A DNA stretch of 64,000 nucleotides from Clitopilus passeckerianus (lineage: Eukaryota; Basidiomycota; Agaricomycetes; Agaricales; Entolomataceae), in the NCBI GenBank assembly GCA_944990035.1, contig CALYLX010000060.1:124001-188000 (forward strand). The letters run 5' to 3'. Every line of letters begins with the position of its first letter. Within the stretch, counting starts at the first letter, position 1. The notes beneath the pieces are model-generated. The model was not told where the DNA came from. It did no database searches and was given only the letters and a program-made list of their open reading frames with translations. Positions 11,338-22,571 of this stretch are shown here, piece by piece. The position numbers and the translations under genes were made by a program.

Positions 11338-12252
11338 TCACAACACCCACTCTCGTCTAAACGACACTCTCATCTCTGCCGGATCTGCTCTCGGATGTAG
11401 TGTCACCTCCACGCCACTCGGCGACTCGATCGCAGCAAGAGCGTCCATCATTAGTCCATCCTTGATCGCGTATATCGACGACTTCGACGACATATCAGGA
11501 CCGGGCTGAAGCTGCAGCCTCTTCAGTGTCGGCGGGAGCCTCGATGGGAAGAGCGACAACACTTCTTCTCGTGCTTCGTCGGGCTTAGCTGCATTCTTTA
11601 ATGCCAACGCTTCCTTCACCTCCATCGCGAAGCTGACAGCCATGTTCAGGCCCGAGACTTGGAGGTCTTCGAGTCTGGGGCAGGCTTCTTCCAGTGCGGC
11701 CACCTGTAGAAGCCCGTGGGGGTTACGATTGCCGTGCAGGTGTAATTTCTCGAGGACAGGGAATTTCGAGGGGGTTGTGGGGAATGAATAGAACCCCGAT
11801 ATCGTCAAGCTGCGTAGCCGGGGGAAAGAGGTACGAAACAGTCGGGATATGGCAATCGTACTGATATGGGGGGTCGAGCAGATGAAGACCAACGATTCAA
11901 GAGTCGGTGCAGCTAGTGTCAAGATCTGCATCAACGAATTAAGGTCTGTAGCATCTCGTGTTCCTGGTAATTGGAGAACCGAATTTCGAGGTTGGGTTTT
12001 TGACATATCTTGATCAGATATAAACAGGTGGCGTATCTGCCTTTGGTAGAATGGTGTTCTCTCCAGCCGCGAGGCAAGTGTTCTTATCATGGTAGGGCCA
12101 GAAATGGCGAGCGACTGGAGGAGGTATGACTCTGCGATCTCCCGGAAATAACGGGAGGTCAGGCATAATGAACGAGCTGTTTGGCCGTCATCTAAGCATG
12201 CGAGCTCGAAGATGTAGGATTGGATTTCGGGTGGACAGAATCGGAGGCTCAT
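11338..12252 (-). CDS. F-box/LRR protein, single exon (304 aa)
   Basis: One uninterrupted 304-codon frame. The N-terminus MSLRFCPPEIQSYIFELACL ... RSLCLTSRYFREIAESYLLQ is a typical fungal F-box-like start: a P-E-I-x-x-x-I-F helix, then L-C-L-T-S-R-x-F. Leucine-rich segments follow (LTLAAPTLESLVFIC, FPRLRSLTISGFYS, FPVLEKLHLHGN, CPRLEDLQVSGLN). It belongs to a different F-box/LRR subfamily from the neighbouring 600-aa genes because it starts with the F-box and lacks their N-terminal module. Probable role as a substrate receptor in an SCF ubiquitin ligase is family-based inference. No frameshift or internal stop seen. Confidence 0.75.
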   Translation of the reverse strand: MSLRFCPPEIQSYIFELACLDDGQTARSLCLTSRYFREIAESYLLQSLAISGPTMIRTLASRLERTPFYQRQIRHLFISDQDMSKTQPRNSVLQLPGTRDATDLNSLMQILTLAAPTLESLVFICSTPHISTIAISRLFRTSFPRLRSLTISGFYSFPTTPSKFPVLEKLHLHGNRNPHGLLQVAALEEACPRLEDLQVSGLNMAVSFAMEVKEALALKNAAKPDEAREEVLSLFPSRLPPTLKRLQLQPGPDMSSKSSIYAIKDGLMMDALAAIESPSGVEVTLHPRADPAEMRVSFRREWVL

Positions 12253-13441
12253 GGCGGGTCGGGAAAAATAGTGGGGTGAAGGTCGAGGTGAAAGTCCTTC
12301 GGACGCCCTACTTGGGAGGTGACAGGTACGGTACGTTGCTTTTGCTCATTTTCAGTTCATTTGCCCTTCCATAAGATGGTGCGTCAATGTCGCGCCAAAT
12401 GTCGCCATTCGTTCTGATCATGTGACGAAAAAGACCTTGACGCGTCTGCAAAAGTGCATCGCCACTTGGCTTGCTTTGAAGACGCAGCCAGCGACCACGG
12501 TTTCGAGGAAGAATAAGCGTACGTGAGCAGAGGAAATTACGTAGACAAGTATTTAAAACTATCTCATGATCGAAACTGCACCATTGAACGACAGAGTTTT
12601 TCCAAGCCCTGCCTTAATACACCTTGCTTGCTTCAAATGCAAGTTAAATACCTACCTTCGCATTCGCAATACTATACATATCGGACATCGATCAATCGCC
12701 TTTTTGAGTCTACGGAAATAGCCTTGTAAAACCAATCCTACGATCCAGAAATAATTGTCCGCAGCTTGCCAGATGAACTCACATAAATCGAACATCGACC
12801 TGAGTAGTTGAGAACAAACGTCTCACCCTGCTAGACTGCTAAAGCCGCTTCCTCTCCACTGGCAGGTTGTCGGATGCAAATTTCAATCGGTTCAACGAAT
12901 TTCACCGTAGAGGGGTATACTCGGCTTCCGTTCCCTTGTCAGTGCTGCTTAGATTCTGCCACTGTAATCGTATACCTTTACCAGTCCTCTGCGTCATACA
13001 AAATCCTCCACACCGACCTCATGTTGCCAGAGTCTCCCAGCCTTCTACTGCTGAAGTCAACCGTTTAGCATTTCGTCATCCAATTCATTCTTTGACGGCG
13101 TATCCGCAGCAGTCCTGAGCGGCGTGATATCCCCGAATTTCTGGTGAGCAAAAATTGGTGCCGGCTTTGGAAACTCTTTGTTATACAAAGATATACGATA
13201 GGAAAGCAGCATTGAATATATGACTCTGGAGGTGTGTTTACCAAGGATTTCCAAGTGCATTGGCAAAGGCTTGTTTGAATTAACCCTGAGGACAAGGACA
13301 AGCCAAGATCGGCTCGTAACGCGGCCATCAAAATGATGGGCTTATGTTTCCAAACTCGTGGCTTAACGATCACCAAGGCCTCTTGTCATCGTTCCCAAGC
13401 ACTTTTCATTCTGACTCTCAACGCTCCTTACATCGTCCAAG
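12253..13441. other. Intergenic region (1.2 kb), no gene recognised
   Basis: Divergent spacer upstream of both the F-box/LRR gene (minus) and GH79 (plus). Short open stretches near 12523-12729 and 12867-13118 have no family resemblance. No tRNA, terminal repeats or tandem array seen. Confidence 0.45.
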
Positions 13442-15782
13442 ATGCTCTTGTCGACACTCTTGGGCCTTGGCTTTTGCAGCAGTGCTGCCACGGCCGTTAC
13501 CGTATATGGACAAATCCCTCTTGGCCAAACAACCGCTTCTGCGCCCCAAGGCCTTCCTACTGAAGCTCCAACAGCAGGCAACAGCAGCGTCGCAAACGCG
13601 GCTTACGATAAAACACTCCTTACTCCTCCTGCAATCCCGGGAGATGCACAAACGCAATTTACGATAAATCTTCAAGCCAATAATGGATCCGTACCAAACC
13701 TCTCAATTATGCAGCATGGCTCGTTTTTCGGATTCTCAGTCGAAACCTCCGTAGTAACGCAGCTCAGTACGTCTACAAAGCTTTGCATTTCGCTTCGGAA
13801 TCGATACTGATAGTCATTTTAGTGGGCAAGAACTCGTTAGTTATCCTACTTAAGTTTTAGGGCAACCACTCATTATATCGTCGCCCAGAACTCACATTCA
13901 GCCCATCTTCCTTAACTTGATCTCTCAGATCGTCCAGCGAGCGGGAGGCCTACACATCCGTATGGGAGGAAACACGCAGGATTTTGCTTACTTTGTAGAC
14001 AACATTCCCAACGGGCACGCTACCTCTAAAGAATCGAGCGACCCCAAGAACCCCGTACATCCAACAACTCTCAAACCTTATGATTTCCCGCTAATGAGTC
14101 GATCATTCTAGACAAAAACGCCATCTGTGCTTTACAGTATGGATTTCTTCTATCTTGCCTCGAACATCTCTTCCCTCGTTCCTGGAACACGGTGGTATCT
14201 CGGTACGTTGTTCGCAAGACATACGGAAAATCTGTTGCTCACGTACAGACAGGTATCCCTTTCAACGATACCAACTGGCGTTTCGAGATCGCAGAACACA
14301 GTCAAAGAATTCTTGGTGATAATCTCATCGGCCTCCAGGCAGGCAACGAACCTGATTACTATGGACCGTATGTGGGCTTTCTCTGTTTTATGCCTTCCAT
14401 TACCCTAACTTGTATCCAATAGTCACGGGCACCGGAAAGAAGATTACAGCCCCCAAGACTACTTCACTGAGTTTGGTTCGCTGGTGCAAGCATACCAGAG
14501 TGATAGCAACGTCCCAATCAAGAATAACCTCATTGGACCCTCACTTGCCACTGGACCTTGGCACCCAACTGACGTTTGGAACACTGGATACTTGGAGGCG
14601 TACAAGGATACATTGATGGCCATTACTGTTGAGCAGTATGCCCCTCCCATGCCTTGTTATTAGACCTTGACTTACATCTGCCTCAGCTACCCGAGCAATA
14701 ATTGTTGGGTCACCTACAACGTTGGTAGCTACACGGACCCTCAATTAACCTTCCCAAATTTCCTTAAACATTCGGCCGGTGTCGAACTGGTCAAGGATTA
14801 CTTGGACACGTCAGCCCGTGCGCAGGCACTTGGGAAGCCTTTCATCATGTTCGAGACGAACTCTGCCACTTGCGGTGGTTTACCTGGTATCTCCGACAGT
14901 TTCGGTGCTACCCTCTGGGCCCTCGATTATGGATATACTATGGCTGCAAGCAACTTTTCCCATGCGCTTCTTCACTTTGGTGGTCAGAACGTTTACTATA
15001 ACGTGAGTCATCCCCTTTGTCTGGGATGTTATGACGGTGGTGCTGATATTTCTTAACAGCCTATCACTGCTCCTCCCACCAACCAGTCGTCCTTCAATCA
15101 GTACACCATTGGTGGAACCTTCTACTCCATCATCGTCATGGCCGAAACCTTTGGCAAATCGAACGTGTCTCAGATCGTTGATACCTCGACCTCTGACTTG
15201 ACTCCCTCCTACGCCATCTACGACAACGGTGCCCTCGACAAGGTTGCATTCTTCAACTACATGTCAGACCCCTCCGGCGCCCACGACATCACCGGTACTT
15301 TCACCATGGAAGGCGGTGCAGTCCCACAGACCGTCTACGTCAAGTACCTCGCCGCTGAGTCCGTCTCGGTGAAGACCAACATCACCTGGGCGAACCAGAC
15401 CTTCGGCAACGCGTTCCACGTCGATGGTAGTCTCAAAGGTGACTACAACGTTCAGCAAATTTCATGCGACACCGGTGCCAATGCCTGCCACATCCCAGTC
15501 AAGGCTCCCGGATTCGCTCTGGTGTTCCTCAAAGACCCTAGCTCCCAACCTGATGGCCCGACGACGTACGCTACGACGGCGTATACGAAGGCGATTAATA
15601 CTGCTACCATCGACCCGTCGGTGTTGGCTACCAGCAACGGACATAACCAGAAGGACAGATTGAATTACGGAAGCACGAGTTATGGAAGCGTGAACGGCGC
15701 GATGGCCGCCAGACTTGTGCCCGGGCTTGCGGTGGTGGGTGCAATGGTTGGTGGAGCTTTGGTGTTGGCTGGGATGAGGTGA
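13442..15782 (+). CDS. Glycoside hydrolase family 79 protein (beta-glucuronidase-like), secreted, possible GPI anchor
   Basis: Multi-exon gene: a signal peptide (MLLSTLLGLGFCSSAATA), then QHGSFFGFSVETSVV. A 13-nt micro-exon (M-G-K-N-S) leads to PIFLNLISQIVQRAGG and HIRMGGNTQ. GIPFNDTNWRFEIAEH and LQAGNEPD follow, with Glu of GNEP the expected acid/base. Then comes VEHYPSNNCW, and FIMFETNSATCGG with Glu the expected nucleophile. A C-terminal beta domain and a hydrophobic tail (ARLVPGLAVVGAMVGGALVL) end the protein and could signal GPI attachment. Introns at about 14056-14112 and others join in phase. GH79 enzymes remove glucuronic acid from proteoglycans or plant arabinogalactan; substrate here is unknown. 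A second GH79 gene begins at the right end of the window with a very similar tail. Confidence 0.9.
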
Positions 15783-16099
15783 TAGATTTGACAGACGGAT
15801 GGACTTATTCGAGACTTTGACTTTCTGGCTAGATCTAGGACTAGTACTATTTAGTTCGAACATTTCGCGTAGCTTGCGGTGTGTTCAATGTGTTATTTTG
15901 GGAATAACATCTATATTATACCAAACCGTTACTGTAGGCGATAATAAGATGCAACTTCGAGATGTAGCTTTGAGCTCTTGACGGCTGTAAGATGGCAGAA
16001 GTGTGTGGTTGTCCGTTGAAGGCGAACCGCCTCCTGCATGCTCCACAAACGTTGTCCATCGAAATTAGAATCAAAAAGTGACACAATTTCTGTAGATGT
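15783..16099. other. Short intergenic region 3' of GH79
   Basis: About 317 bases of GH79 3' flank leading to the tRNA pair. No gene seen. Confidence 0.5.
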
Positions 16100-16193
16100 C
16101 GACGCCAGCAGGATTTGAACCTGCGCCCTCAAAGAGGAACAGATGTTTCGAAGGGATTCGAATCTGTCGCCGTAACCACTTGGCTATAGCGCC
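16100..16193 (-). tRNA. tRNA-Ser(CGA) with about 12-nt intron
   Basis: On the minus strand the acceptor 5' strand GGCGCTA pairs with 3' TGGCGTC, followed by discriminator G. The D arm is GCC-AAGTGGTTAC-GGC. Anticodon stem ACAGA/TCTGT encloses TTCGAA, a 12-nt insertion after position 37, and A, giving anticodon CGA. A long variable arm (CCTC-TTT-GAGG) and T arm GCAGG-TTCAAAT-CCTGC complete it. The long variable arm and G73 are serine identity features. Confidence 0.88.
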
Positions 16194-16273
16194 CTGAGAG
16201 ATAACTCAAGCTTGTGCCTGCTGATACGATGGACGCCCACGGAAACAGTAAGAAACAACTGTAAAAAAATAGC

Positions 16274-16345
16274 CACCACCGATGGGACTCGAACCCACAA
16301 CCTTCGCCTCCGGAAAGCGACGCGCTACCATTGCGCTACAGCAGC
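16274..16345 (-). tRNA. tRNA-Arg(CCG)
   Basis: Minus strand cloverleaf: acceptor GCTGCTG/CGGTGGT (several G-U pairs), D arm GCGC-AATGGTA-GCGC, anticodon stem TCGCT/GGCGA with loop TTCCGGA (anticodon CCG), five-base variable loop, T arm GTGGG-TTCGAGT-CCCAT. No intron. It lies 80 bases from the tRNA-Ser gene on the same strand. Confidence 0.85.
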
Positions 16346-16607
16346 TTGCCGTCGGTTATGACCGACGTTCTTCTCACCCGGCTTGTCTCCGACCATCATC
16401 ACGACACACATGGTGCAGTTGTGAACGTGCGCCGAATGATTCGATTGAATTTCTCTGAATCTCAGGCTTCTCTGTCATCGAGGACCCTACAAATGTCGAG
16501 CGATCCCGGCAAAGCATGGTGTGGCCCCCCACCTGTGCCCAAACTGGAGGAAGGCTAGCCTAAACCGCCGCATTTGAACTTTTCGACCAGGCGTTATCGA
16601 TTTTGAC

Positions 16608-17990
16608 ATGATGAAACAGTTGACATCTGCATTGTTTATTCTGGCTTTTGTCCCGAACGTGGTTGTGCTCGGCTCCCCAGCCTCATCTGCTGCTCAAATG
16701 ACGACCCATAAGGAGACGACTTTTACTGTGAGTTTTTCACACATTTTTGTTGTCTATTCCAGCGACTAATTTGGTCTACTTTTTGCAGTATGTTCCAGGC
16801 TTCTTTGCCCAGGATAACCTTACGGCTACCGGAATCCCTGCTGTGAGTATCTAGCCTACTGTGAAAGAAGCAAGATCCTGATCACTCAGATTCACAGGTT
16901 CCACCTAGATTCGGTCTCTTAGACGACTCCCCTAATCGTTGGCCGAAGCTCTTTGCTGAAGTCGAGCACTTGAACCGCCATGCCGAACGAGGAACATCTT
17001 ACAAGGTTTTCATCCTTGGAAGGCACGGGGAAGGATACCGTAAGCCTCAGCTCGAGGTTCACTCTAATTTTTGTCTGACGGCTTGCTTGGTGCAGACAAC
17101 GTCGGGGAGGCAAAGTACGGAACTCCAGAATGGGATGCGTATGTTCTGTCAACCCTGTGGTAGAGGCTATTTTTACTGATGGGTCGGCAGCTACTGGTCT
17201 AAACTCGACGGCGACGGTGTAATCGTATGGGGTCGTAAGTCTAGTCAACCATTCTCGTACAGGAACGCCAATCTGATTTCTTCTACTTCAGCTGACGCTG
17301 AACTTACGCCTCTCGGTGAAACCCAAGCACAAAGTGCCCACGAAGCTTGGAAGACGGAGCTTGCTTCCCACATCCCCCTCCCCGGAAAGCTGTACTCCAG
17401 CCCTTTGAGTCGTGCATTGAAGACATACGAAATTACCTTTAATGGAATTATTCCCAAACACCACACAGCGCCAGAAATCCTCGAGGTATGACTTGCGAAC
17501 GTTTATTCTGGTTACAAGCCGACAGCCGTTTCTTGTAGTATTGTCGCGAGGTCTACGGCGTTCATACCTGTGATCTCAGGCGTTCCAAGAAGTTCATCAA
17601 GACCACCTACCCTAACTTCCACTTCGAGCAAGGATTCACGGAGGAGGATTCCTACTGGGAGGCTGATGTTCGGGAGACAGACGAACATGTTGCCTACCGT
17701 GCACACAGTGTGCTCGAACGTATTTTTAAACATGACAAGGACATTTGTACGCCGATTACCCCACTTTCGAAGCCTCCGATCCTGACCTATTATGCCAGTC
17801 ATTTCAATCACTGCCCACAGTGGCTACATTAATGGATTCCTGAACGCGACTGGCCGCCCTCATTATGGATTGCCCACCGGAGGTAAGCTCTTCGTCTCTT
17901 TCGCCATTCTTCTACTCACTGGCTTGCTAAGGCATTCTTCCGATGGTCGTAAAAGCTACCACCGCCCATGGTCATTTATTGGCTAATTAG
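16608..17990 (+). CDS. Secreted histidine phosphatase superfamily (phosphoglycerate mutase-like) protein
   Basis: Eight or nine short exons join in phase. An N-terminal signal peptide (MMKQLTSALFILAFVPNVVV) is followed by YVPGFFAQDN and then the hallmark first catalytic motif FILGRHGEGY (nucleophilic His in RHG). SSPLSRALKTYEITF (conserved Arg), EVYGVHTCDLRRSKKF and the second-His motif SITAHSGYINGF follow. These are the active-site elements of branch-1 histidine phosphatases of the fungal PMU1/YOR283w-like type, which hydrolyse small phosphorylated metabolites. A signal peptide suggests secretion or residence in the secretory pathway, unlike cytosolic yeast members. Ends with TAG at 17988-17990. 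Substrate unknown. Confidence 0.85.
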
Positions 17991-18325
17991 CTAGTCGTAT
18001 TACCTCTGCTTTAAATTCCTGTTATGTCGGATATACAATGAATGAGAGCCTTCCAATGCTACTAAGCTCCGTGGGGTTCCATCTGATCGATGCAGTGTTA
18101 GTCCATGTGCACCTGCGCAACTCCTACATATCGGCGCCAATCATATGCATTGATGCACCTGACAACCTTTAGAAGTGATCATCCTTTCATCCAGACCTTT
18201 CTAGGTTACGCAATGTGGTCCCAGAAGTGGAGGCGGTGACGCTGCTGTTGTGTCGTGTCCAGATAAGATTCTTAACGATTCCGCAGCCTGAGCTTTATAA
18301 CAGGTGCAAGCTTGCTCCTTAGCCA
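17991..18325. other. Intergenic region with TATA-like element
   Basis: About 335 bases. TTTATAA near 18294 sits about 30 bases before the ATG at 18326 and is a plausible core promoter element. Nothing else seen. Confidence 0.4.
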
Positions 18326-19045
18326 ATGCCGCGACTCAATCTCCTCTTTACCCTTTGCCTCGGAATCGTTGTTGTTCTTTTTATCTTTCCATCACCACTA
18401 CAAAGCCTGTATACAAGTAACTTTTCATCAGCAATGGCTACTTCTTCTTGGTCGTCGCCGTACGAAGGCTGGCACCAGCGAGCACTCAGCAACCCTCACC
18501 CCGATCCCAACACATTCTCTCCCTCTCGCGAAGGGCTGCGCTTTGCAGTCCTCAGAAACGCACCAGTAGAGACGGAAGGCATCGACCTCACCTTCTTCAG
18601 TCCGCCCAGCTCAGGCGAGGTAGTACCCGATGGTGGCCTAGTCGCAGTTGACGCGCTCGGAAGAGTCCTCATCGTCTCCCCCAAAGACGCCCAAGGCATA
18701 CTCGACTTAGCGAAGAAAACGTTGGATCTACCACAAACAGGAGCGTTTAGGAATGTCTGGGTCATTAACCAACCTACGACCAGCCAACCCATTGACCGGA
18801 TCTTTGTTCCGAAGTCGAGTAGCTCAATGGTGGATGATAAGGCTGAGATCAGTGTTCAGGGGTTCTCAAAGTCGAAGAGGGAGTTGAAGAGGCCTGTTGG
18901 AGAGATTACGGAGTTGCCGGATTCGTTGTGGGAGTTGGCGGGGCTTGTGTTGGAGGCTCGGGAAGGAGCTACGACTCCTGGAAACGATAGGAGGAATCAA
19001 GATGTGCTTGGAAAGGTTAGGGATGTAGTATCGGATCTCTTCTAA
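18326..19045 (+). CDS. Hypothetical protein with N-terminal signal anchor (239 aa)
   Basis: Single open frame of 239 codons. The N-terminus MPRLNLLFTLCLGIVVVLFI is strongly hydrophobic and could be a signal anchor or signal peptide. An alternative ATG (MATSSWSSPYEGW) lies 36 codons downstream and would give a soluble form. The body contains GLVAVDALGRVLIVSPKDAQ and GILDLAKKTLDLPQTG, and a C-terminal region rich in charged residues. I do not recognise a family and no catalytic motif is evident. Codon use and the absence of a competing reading frame support coding. Confidence 0.6.
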   Translation: MPRLNLLFTLCLGIVVVLFIFPSPLQSLYTSNFSSAMATSSWSSPYEGWHQRALSNPHPDPNTFSPSREGLRFAVLRNAPVETEGIDLTFFSPPSSGEVVPDGGLVAVDALGRVLIVSPKDAQGILDLAKKTLDLPQTGAFRNVWVINQPTTSQPIDRIFVPKSSSSMVDDKAEISVQGFSKSKRELKRPVGEITELPDSLWELAGLVLEAREGATTPGNDRRNQDVLGKVRDVVSDLF

Positions 19046-19213
19046 GACGTAAGATGGTTGATATCGTAATTCGCAGTGGGTTGGGGTAATATGTGAACTC
19101 TCCGAAACACGATGTGTCCTTGATCATGACTTTTGTATCATTTGTCTGTGTATTGCAGTAACACGAAATATACATCTTTACGATTGACACCCGTTCCAGC
19201 TTATAACTGCAGC

Positions 19214-20593
19214 TTAGTTGATGGCAGAAAGCTGAGAAACAAGCCCCTTGGCCCAAAGGCCATCTGAGCCGGTAGCGGGATGAAGGGCATCCTTCCAGAC
19301 ATCTAGAGGGACTGTTAGCTACCGTCTCCCATAGGTTTGTGTACCAACACTTACAGACACCAATAGGGCCCAGGCAGGATGAATCGGTCGGGGGAACCGT
19401 GCATCCTCCGTACGAAGAATAAGAGCCGCAAGTGCCGTTTGCAGTCTTGAAGCCGTAGTTAGCAGGGTTATCCATGATCTTCGCGAAGAGGGCATCTGGG
19501 AGGGGGGGGACGTTGAGTGGCGACGGGGAGATAAGTAAGGATTGACCATACGATTATCATACACAGAGCAAGTAACTCCTGACTTTGAAGCGCAGTAGGC
19601 GTTGGCCTTTGCTCCGAGCTGACGGTTGAATTCGTTGATGCTATCCTGCATGTCATTAGAGAAACATTTTTAGTCGCCTTTTCACATGGCCTGGAACCAA
19701 ATACATACCCTCAGCTTGGCTTGTAAAGTTGCACCAGCACCAATACCAACCTGAGCTCGGTCGAAAGGCAGAACACCATTGAAGACGAAACGGCGAGCAC
19801 CGGCTTGATACAGTCTATCCACGGTGGCGAAGTAGGAGTTGAGGTCCGTGTTGTAAAGCTCCGTTCCATTTCCGTTGGTATTCTTGTAAGAGTTGTTCAC
19901 GTCGTTGGCTGTCAACATGGCGTGGATTAGTCGCTCATAGAATTGTAATGAGAGGGTGAACTGACTGCCAAAAGTAACGGTGAAGAGGGCATTTGAGCCA
20001 GACCAGGGAACCTTTGCTGGGGTCACGTAGGTTATGAAGGAGGTAACTTGGCTCCTGAAATCCGGTGGAGATGCGAAGACGATGGATGAGTCGGAGGTGG
20101 CTCCGCTTACTGCGAGCTGATGGGTTCCAAAACCGTCAGCGGGAAGCGGGAATTACTAGCTACATGTATAGGAAGAGACAGATACTAACATCAATCAATT
20201 GCGTGTGTCCGACAAGGCTGTTGAATTGCTGAGCCCAGTTGGGGCCTGCAGTCGTGCAAGACGTCGGAGTCAGGTGTTGCAAAGGATCGTCTTTGCCGCC
20301 CCATCCGGTGGTAGCTGTACCGAGTCCGTTAGAATAGGACGACATACCAAGATGGTTAAGCTCACTATAACTAATTCAATTCGAAAACATTGGTTGGAAA
20401 TTATAAGGAGATCTTCAGGGCGTGAAAAAACGATACCTGTCACCACTGCATGGTTGTGTCAACGGGATGCCAAAAATATCATGCTCAGGCATACTCACAA
20501 GGCGAAGATGTACTGCGTGCTGTCCAGGATAGAAGCGAAAGCGAGGTTACTCCCGAGAGCAGCGAAAAAAACAAAGGTCTGCAAGCGTAACAT
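19214..20593 (-). CDS. Secreted SGNH/GDSL esterase, carbohydrate esterase family 16-like
   Basis: The start at 20593 gives signal peptide MLRLQTFVFFAALGSNLAFA. After the first intron come GLGTATTGWGG, AGPNWAQQFNSLVGHTQLID, an A-x-S-G-A-T-S block, DLNSYFATVDRLYQAGARRF, FNRQLGAKANAYC, MDNPANYGFKTANGTC and the C-terminal block WKDALHPATGSDGLWAKG, which carries the Asp-x-x-His of the SGNH triad. This order matches fungal CE16 acetylesterases that deacetylate xylan oligosaccharides. The usual block I (FGDS) is not seen: in both plausible splice forms the corresponding stretch reads LGMSSYSNG. TTTTATA at 20643-20649 (TATAAAA on the coding strand) lies about 50 bases upstream of the start. Confidence 0.82.
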
Positions 20594-20642
20594 TTTCGAG
20601 TTTTCGACCGATGGAGGATTCAAGACACCTTTGTTCTTGAGC

Positions 20643-20649
20643 TTTTATA
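20643..20649 (-). promoter_or_regulatory. TATA box of the CE16-like esterase gene
   Basis: TATAAAA on the minus strand, about 50 bases upstream of the ATG at 20593, in an AT-poor setting. Confidence 0.55.
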
Positions 20650-21410
20650 GCAGACTTCGAGAAGATGAGATCATGTTTAGCAGCTGAGTTTCCCAGAAGC
20701 AGGGAAGAGTAGAACTATAGAAGCATGCCGAAGAAGGCCCATACAAAGAAGCAAGGACTATTATACGGCTGTATCAGCAAGCCTTCGTGACCTATTCTTG
20801 GATTGCTTGCGTGCTTCAAGCCAATTCAAAAGGTGTCTTCCTCTGTCCCATGATACAACATCTGACCAGTCGAAAGTTGACCTCCGTATGCAGGCCATGC
20901 GTTGTCAGTTGAATTGAAGTGCTGATTTTGAGGTCAAAAGTACCGGTTGCGACCTCCGTCGGTCCCGTCTTCTTCCCGTCAGTTCTTCAGCCAAACGTAA
21001 GTCAAGGCGAGAACTTATAGCGTCATTACTAGAGTTGAAATTTGACGCTTGCAGCTCATAAGGATCTTCATTCATCCGCCAATGAAATTTGTGCCGAACG
21101 GTTATTCCTGGATTCCGCATCCCGCTATGAGATGCTGGGTCAGATCTTGTAAATGAAAATTGTCATTGACAAGTGACCAAGCTCGCGTGTTCGAAGCCAT
21201 ACGAACGTGGAGAGAAGCCAAGTAAGCGATGTTCTGTCCAAAACGTTCGAGGACATCAGCAGCAACGATCAACGAGTTCAACATCAGTACCTTGTCACGA
21301 ACCACCATGACCATCTGGCGCCCCGAGCAAATGACCTTCATTCGACATGCTGTCTCCGCTTCAACCTCTTATCTGCTGATATGCATCTAGTAATTCAGTT
21401 TACGAGGCTC

Positions 21411-21416
21411 TATAAA
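21411..21416 (+). promoter_or_regulatory. TATA box of secreted protein gene at 21466
   Basis: TATAAA 50 bases upstream of the ATG at 21466. Confidence 0.5.
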
Positions 21417-21465
21417 CTGGGCTGCCGAACCTGGAAATGTATCTGAGAATCGGCCTCGATTTACC

Positions 21466-22369
21466 ATGTTACTCAAGTCTGCAAGTCTCGTGAGTTTCTT
21501 GGCTTTAGTCACTCATGTGGCCGCCATAAACCAATACACGACAATTGGTGTGTAGAAGCTATGAATCACGAGCAGAACTATGACTGACTGAATGGGTTTG
21601 CAGGAAATGTGCCCAAGCCGGGGACCTGCGGCAACTCGGGAGTTCTACCTTCTGGAGGTTGGATCGCCAACAAGAGATGTGGATATGTCATGGGTAGGGT
21701 ACCAACAACATCCTAACGGGTCTCCGAAACTGACCGTGCATTCCAGGTACGGCCGTTGCCGGACACAAATTCGACGTTTCATCCACCGATTCGACCAATT
21801 ATCACTATGGTCGCTACCGAGGCACTGCTGGCAATTTCTGCACATACCTTGTACCATCCGTAAGCCTCGTTCGTTCATCGTTTGTACTTCAATTTTTTCA
21901 TTCGGCTCTTAGGCACTTGACCTGAACACCGGTGCTTCCATCGCGGACTCATGTGGTTCTGACACTGCCGCTCGGATGTGCGACCGAAACTCGTTCGGAA
22001 GAGACTTCGATGCCCCGCCTCATCAAGGAGACGGTGCAATCATCGTTCCTCTCAACTTGGCCGGATGTCCCGGATACTACAACTACTTCGTCGTGAGTCT
22101 TCAAAAGCGTCCCCCTTCTGATTGTTTTTGACATCACTTTCGCCCAGGACTCCAATTTTGCGTCCGGCGCCTTCCAGGACCCAGTTCCATTCAACATGGC
22201 GACTACCTCCAGCGGTGGCTACCGCTATTCGACCAGGGATGGCGCTGCAAGCATGGTCCGAGCAAATGTTGCTGAGTGGGGCCAAACTATTTGGTTCTTT
22301 GTACCTCGCTCTTGTATTGCCGCCCAGCTTCCGGGTGGTTTGCACAACGAGGGTGGGGATGGTTGCTGA
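21466..22369 (+). CDS. Small secreted cysteine-containing protein, unknown family
   Basis: Five exons joined by four short introns, each with GT-AG ends, encode about 225 aa. MLLKSASLVSFLALVTHVAA is a signal peptide. The mature part contains PKPGTCGNSGVLPSGGW, KRCGYVMG, NFCTYLVP, SIADSCGSD, ARMCDRNSF, DAPPHQGDGAIIVPLNLAGC, PGYYNYFVDSNF, FVPRSCIAAQLPGG and ends GGDGC. Seven or more cysteines suggest disulfide-stabilised extracellular folding. It sits between two other secreted-protein genes. I do not recognise a named family and infer no activity. Confidence 0.72.
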
Positions 22370-22571
22370 TTACTGTCCATGTATCCTGCACTTTGCTTTG
22401 CTCAATATTTTTCGCTCTTGCACTCCTATCTGCCTGTAGCCTGCGATGAGAAACAGTGTCAAGCTCACATGGTACTAGGAATTTTTTTAAATCGCTCAAC
22501 TAATTATATTTTTAGATACAATACTGAAGCCAAAGCCACGAACACAGGTATTATCAAAAGAAGACAGGTAT

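Larger units (their letters stand above)
20594..21465. other. Divergent intergenic region between two secreted-protein genes
   Basis: About 870 bases shared by the promoters of the esterase (minus) and the small secreted protein (plus). Both have a TATA box about 50 bases before the start codon. The small open stretches between 20905 and 21341 do not resemble known genes. Confidence 0.45.
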
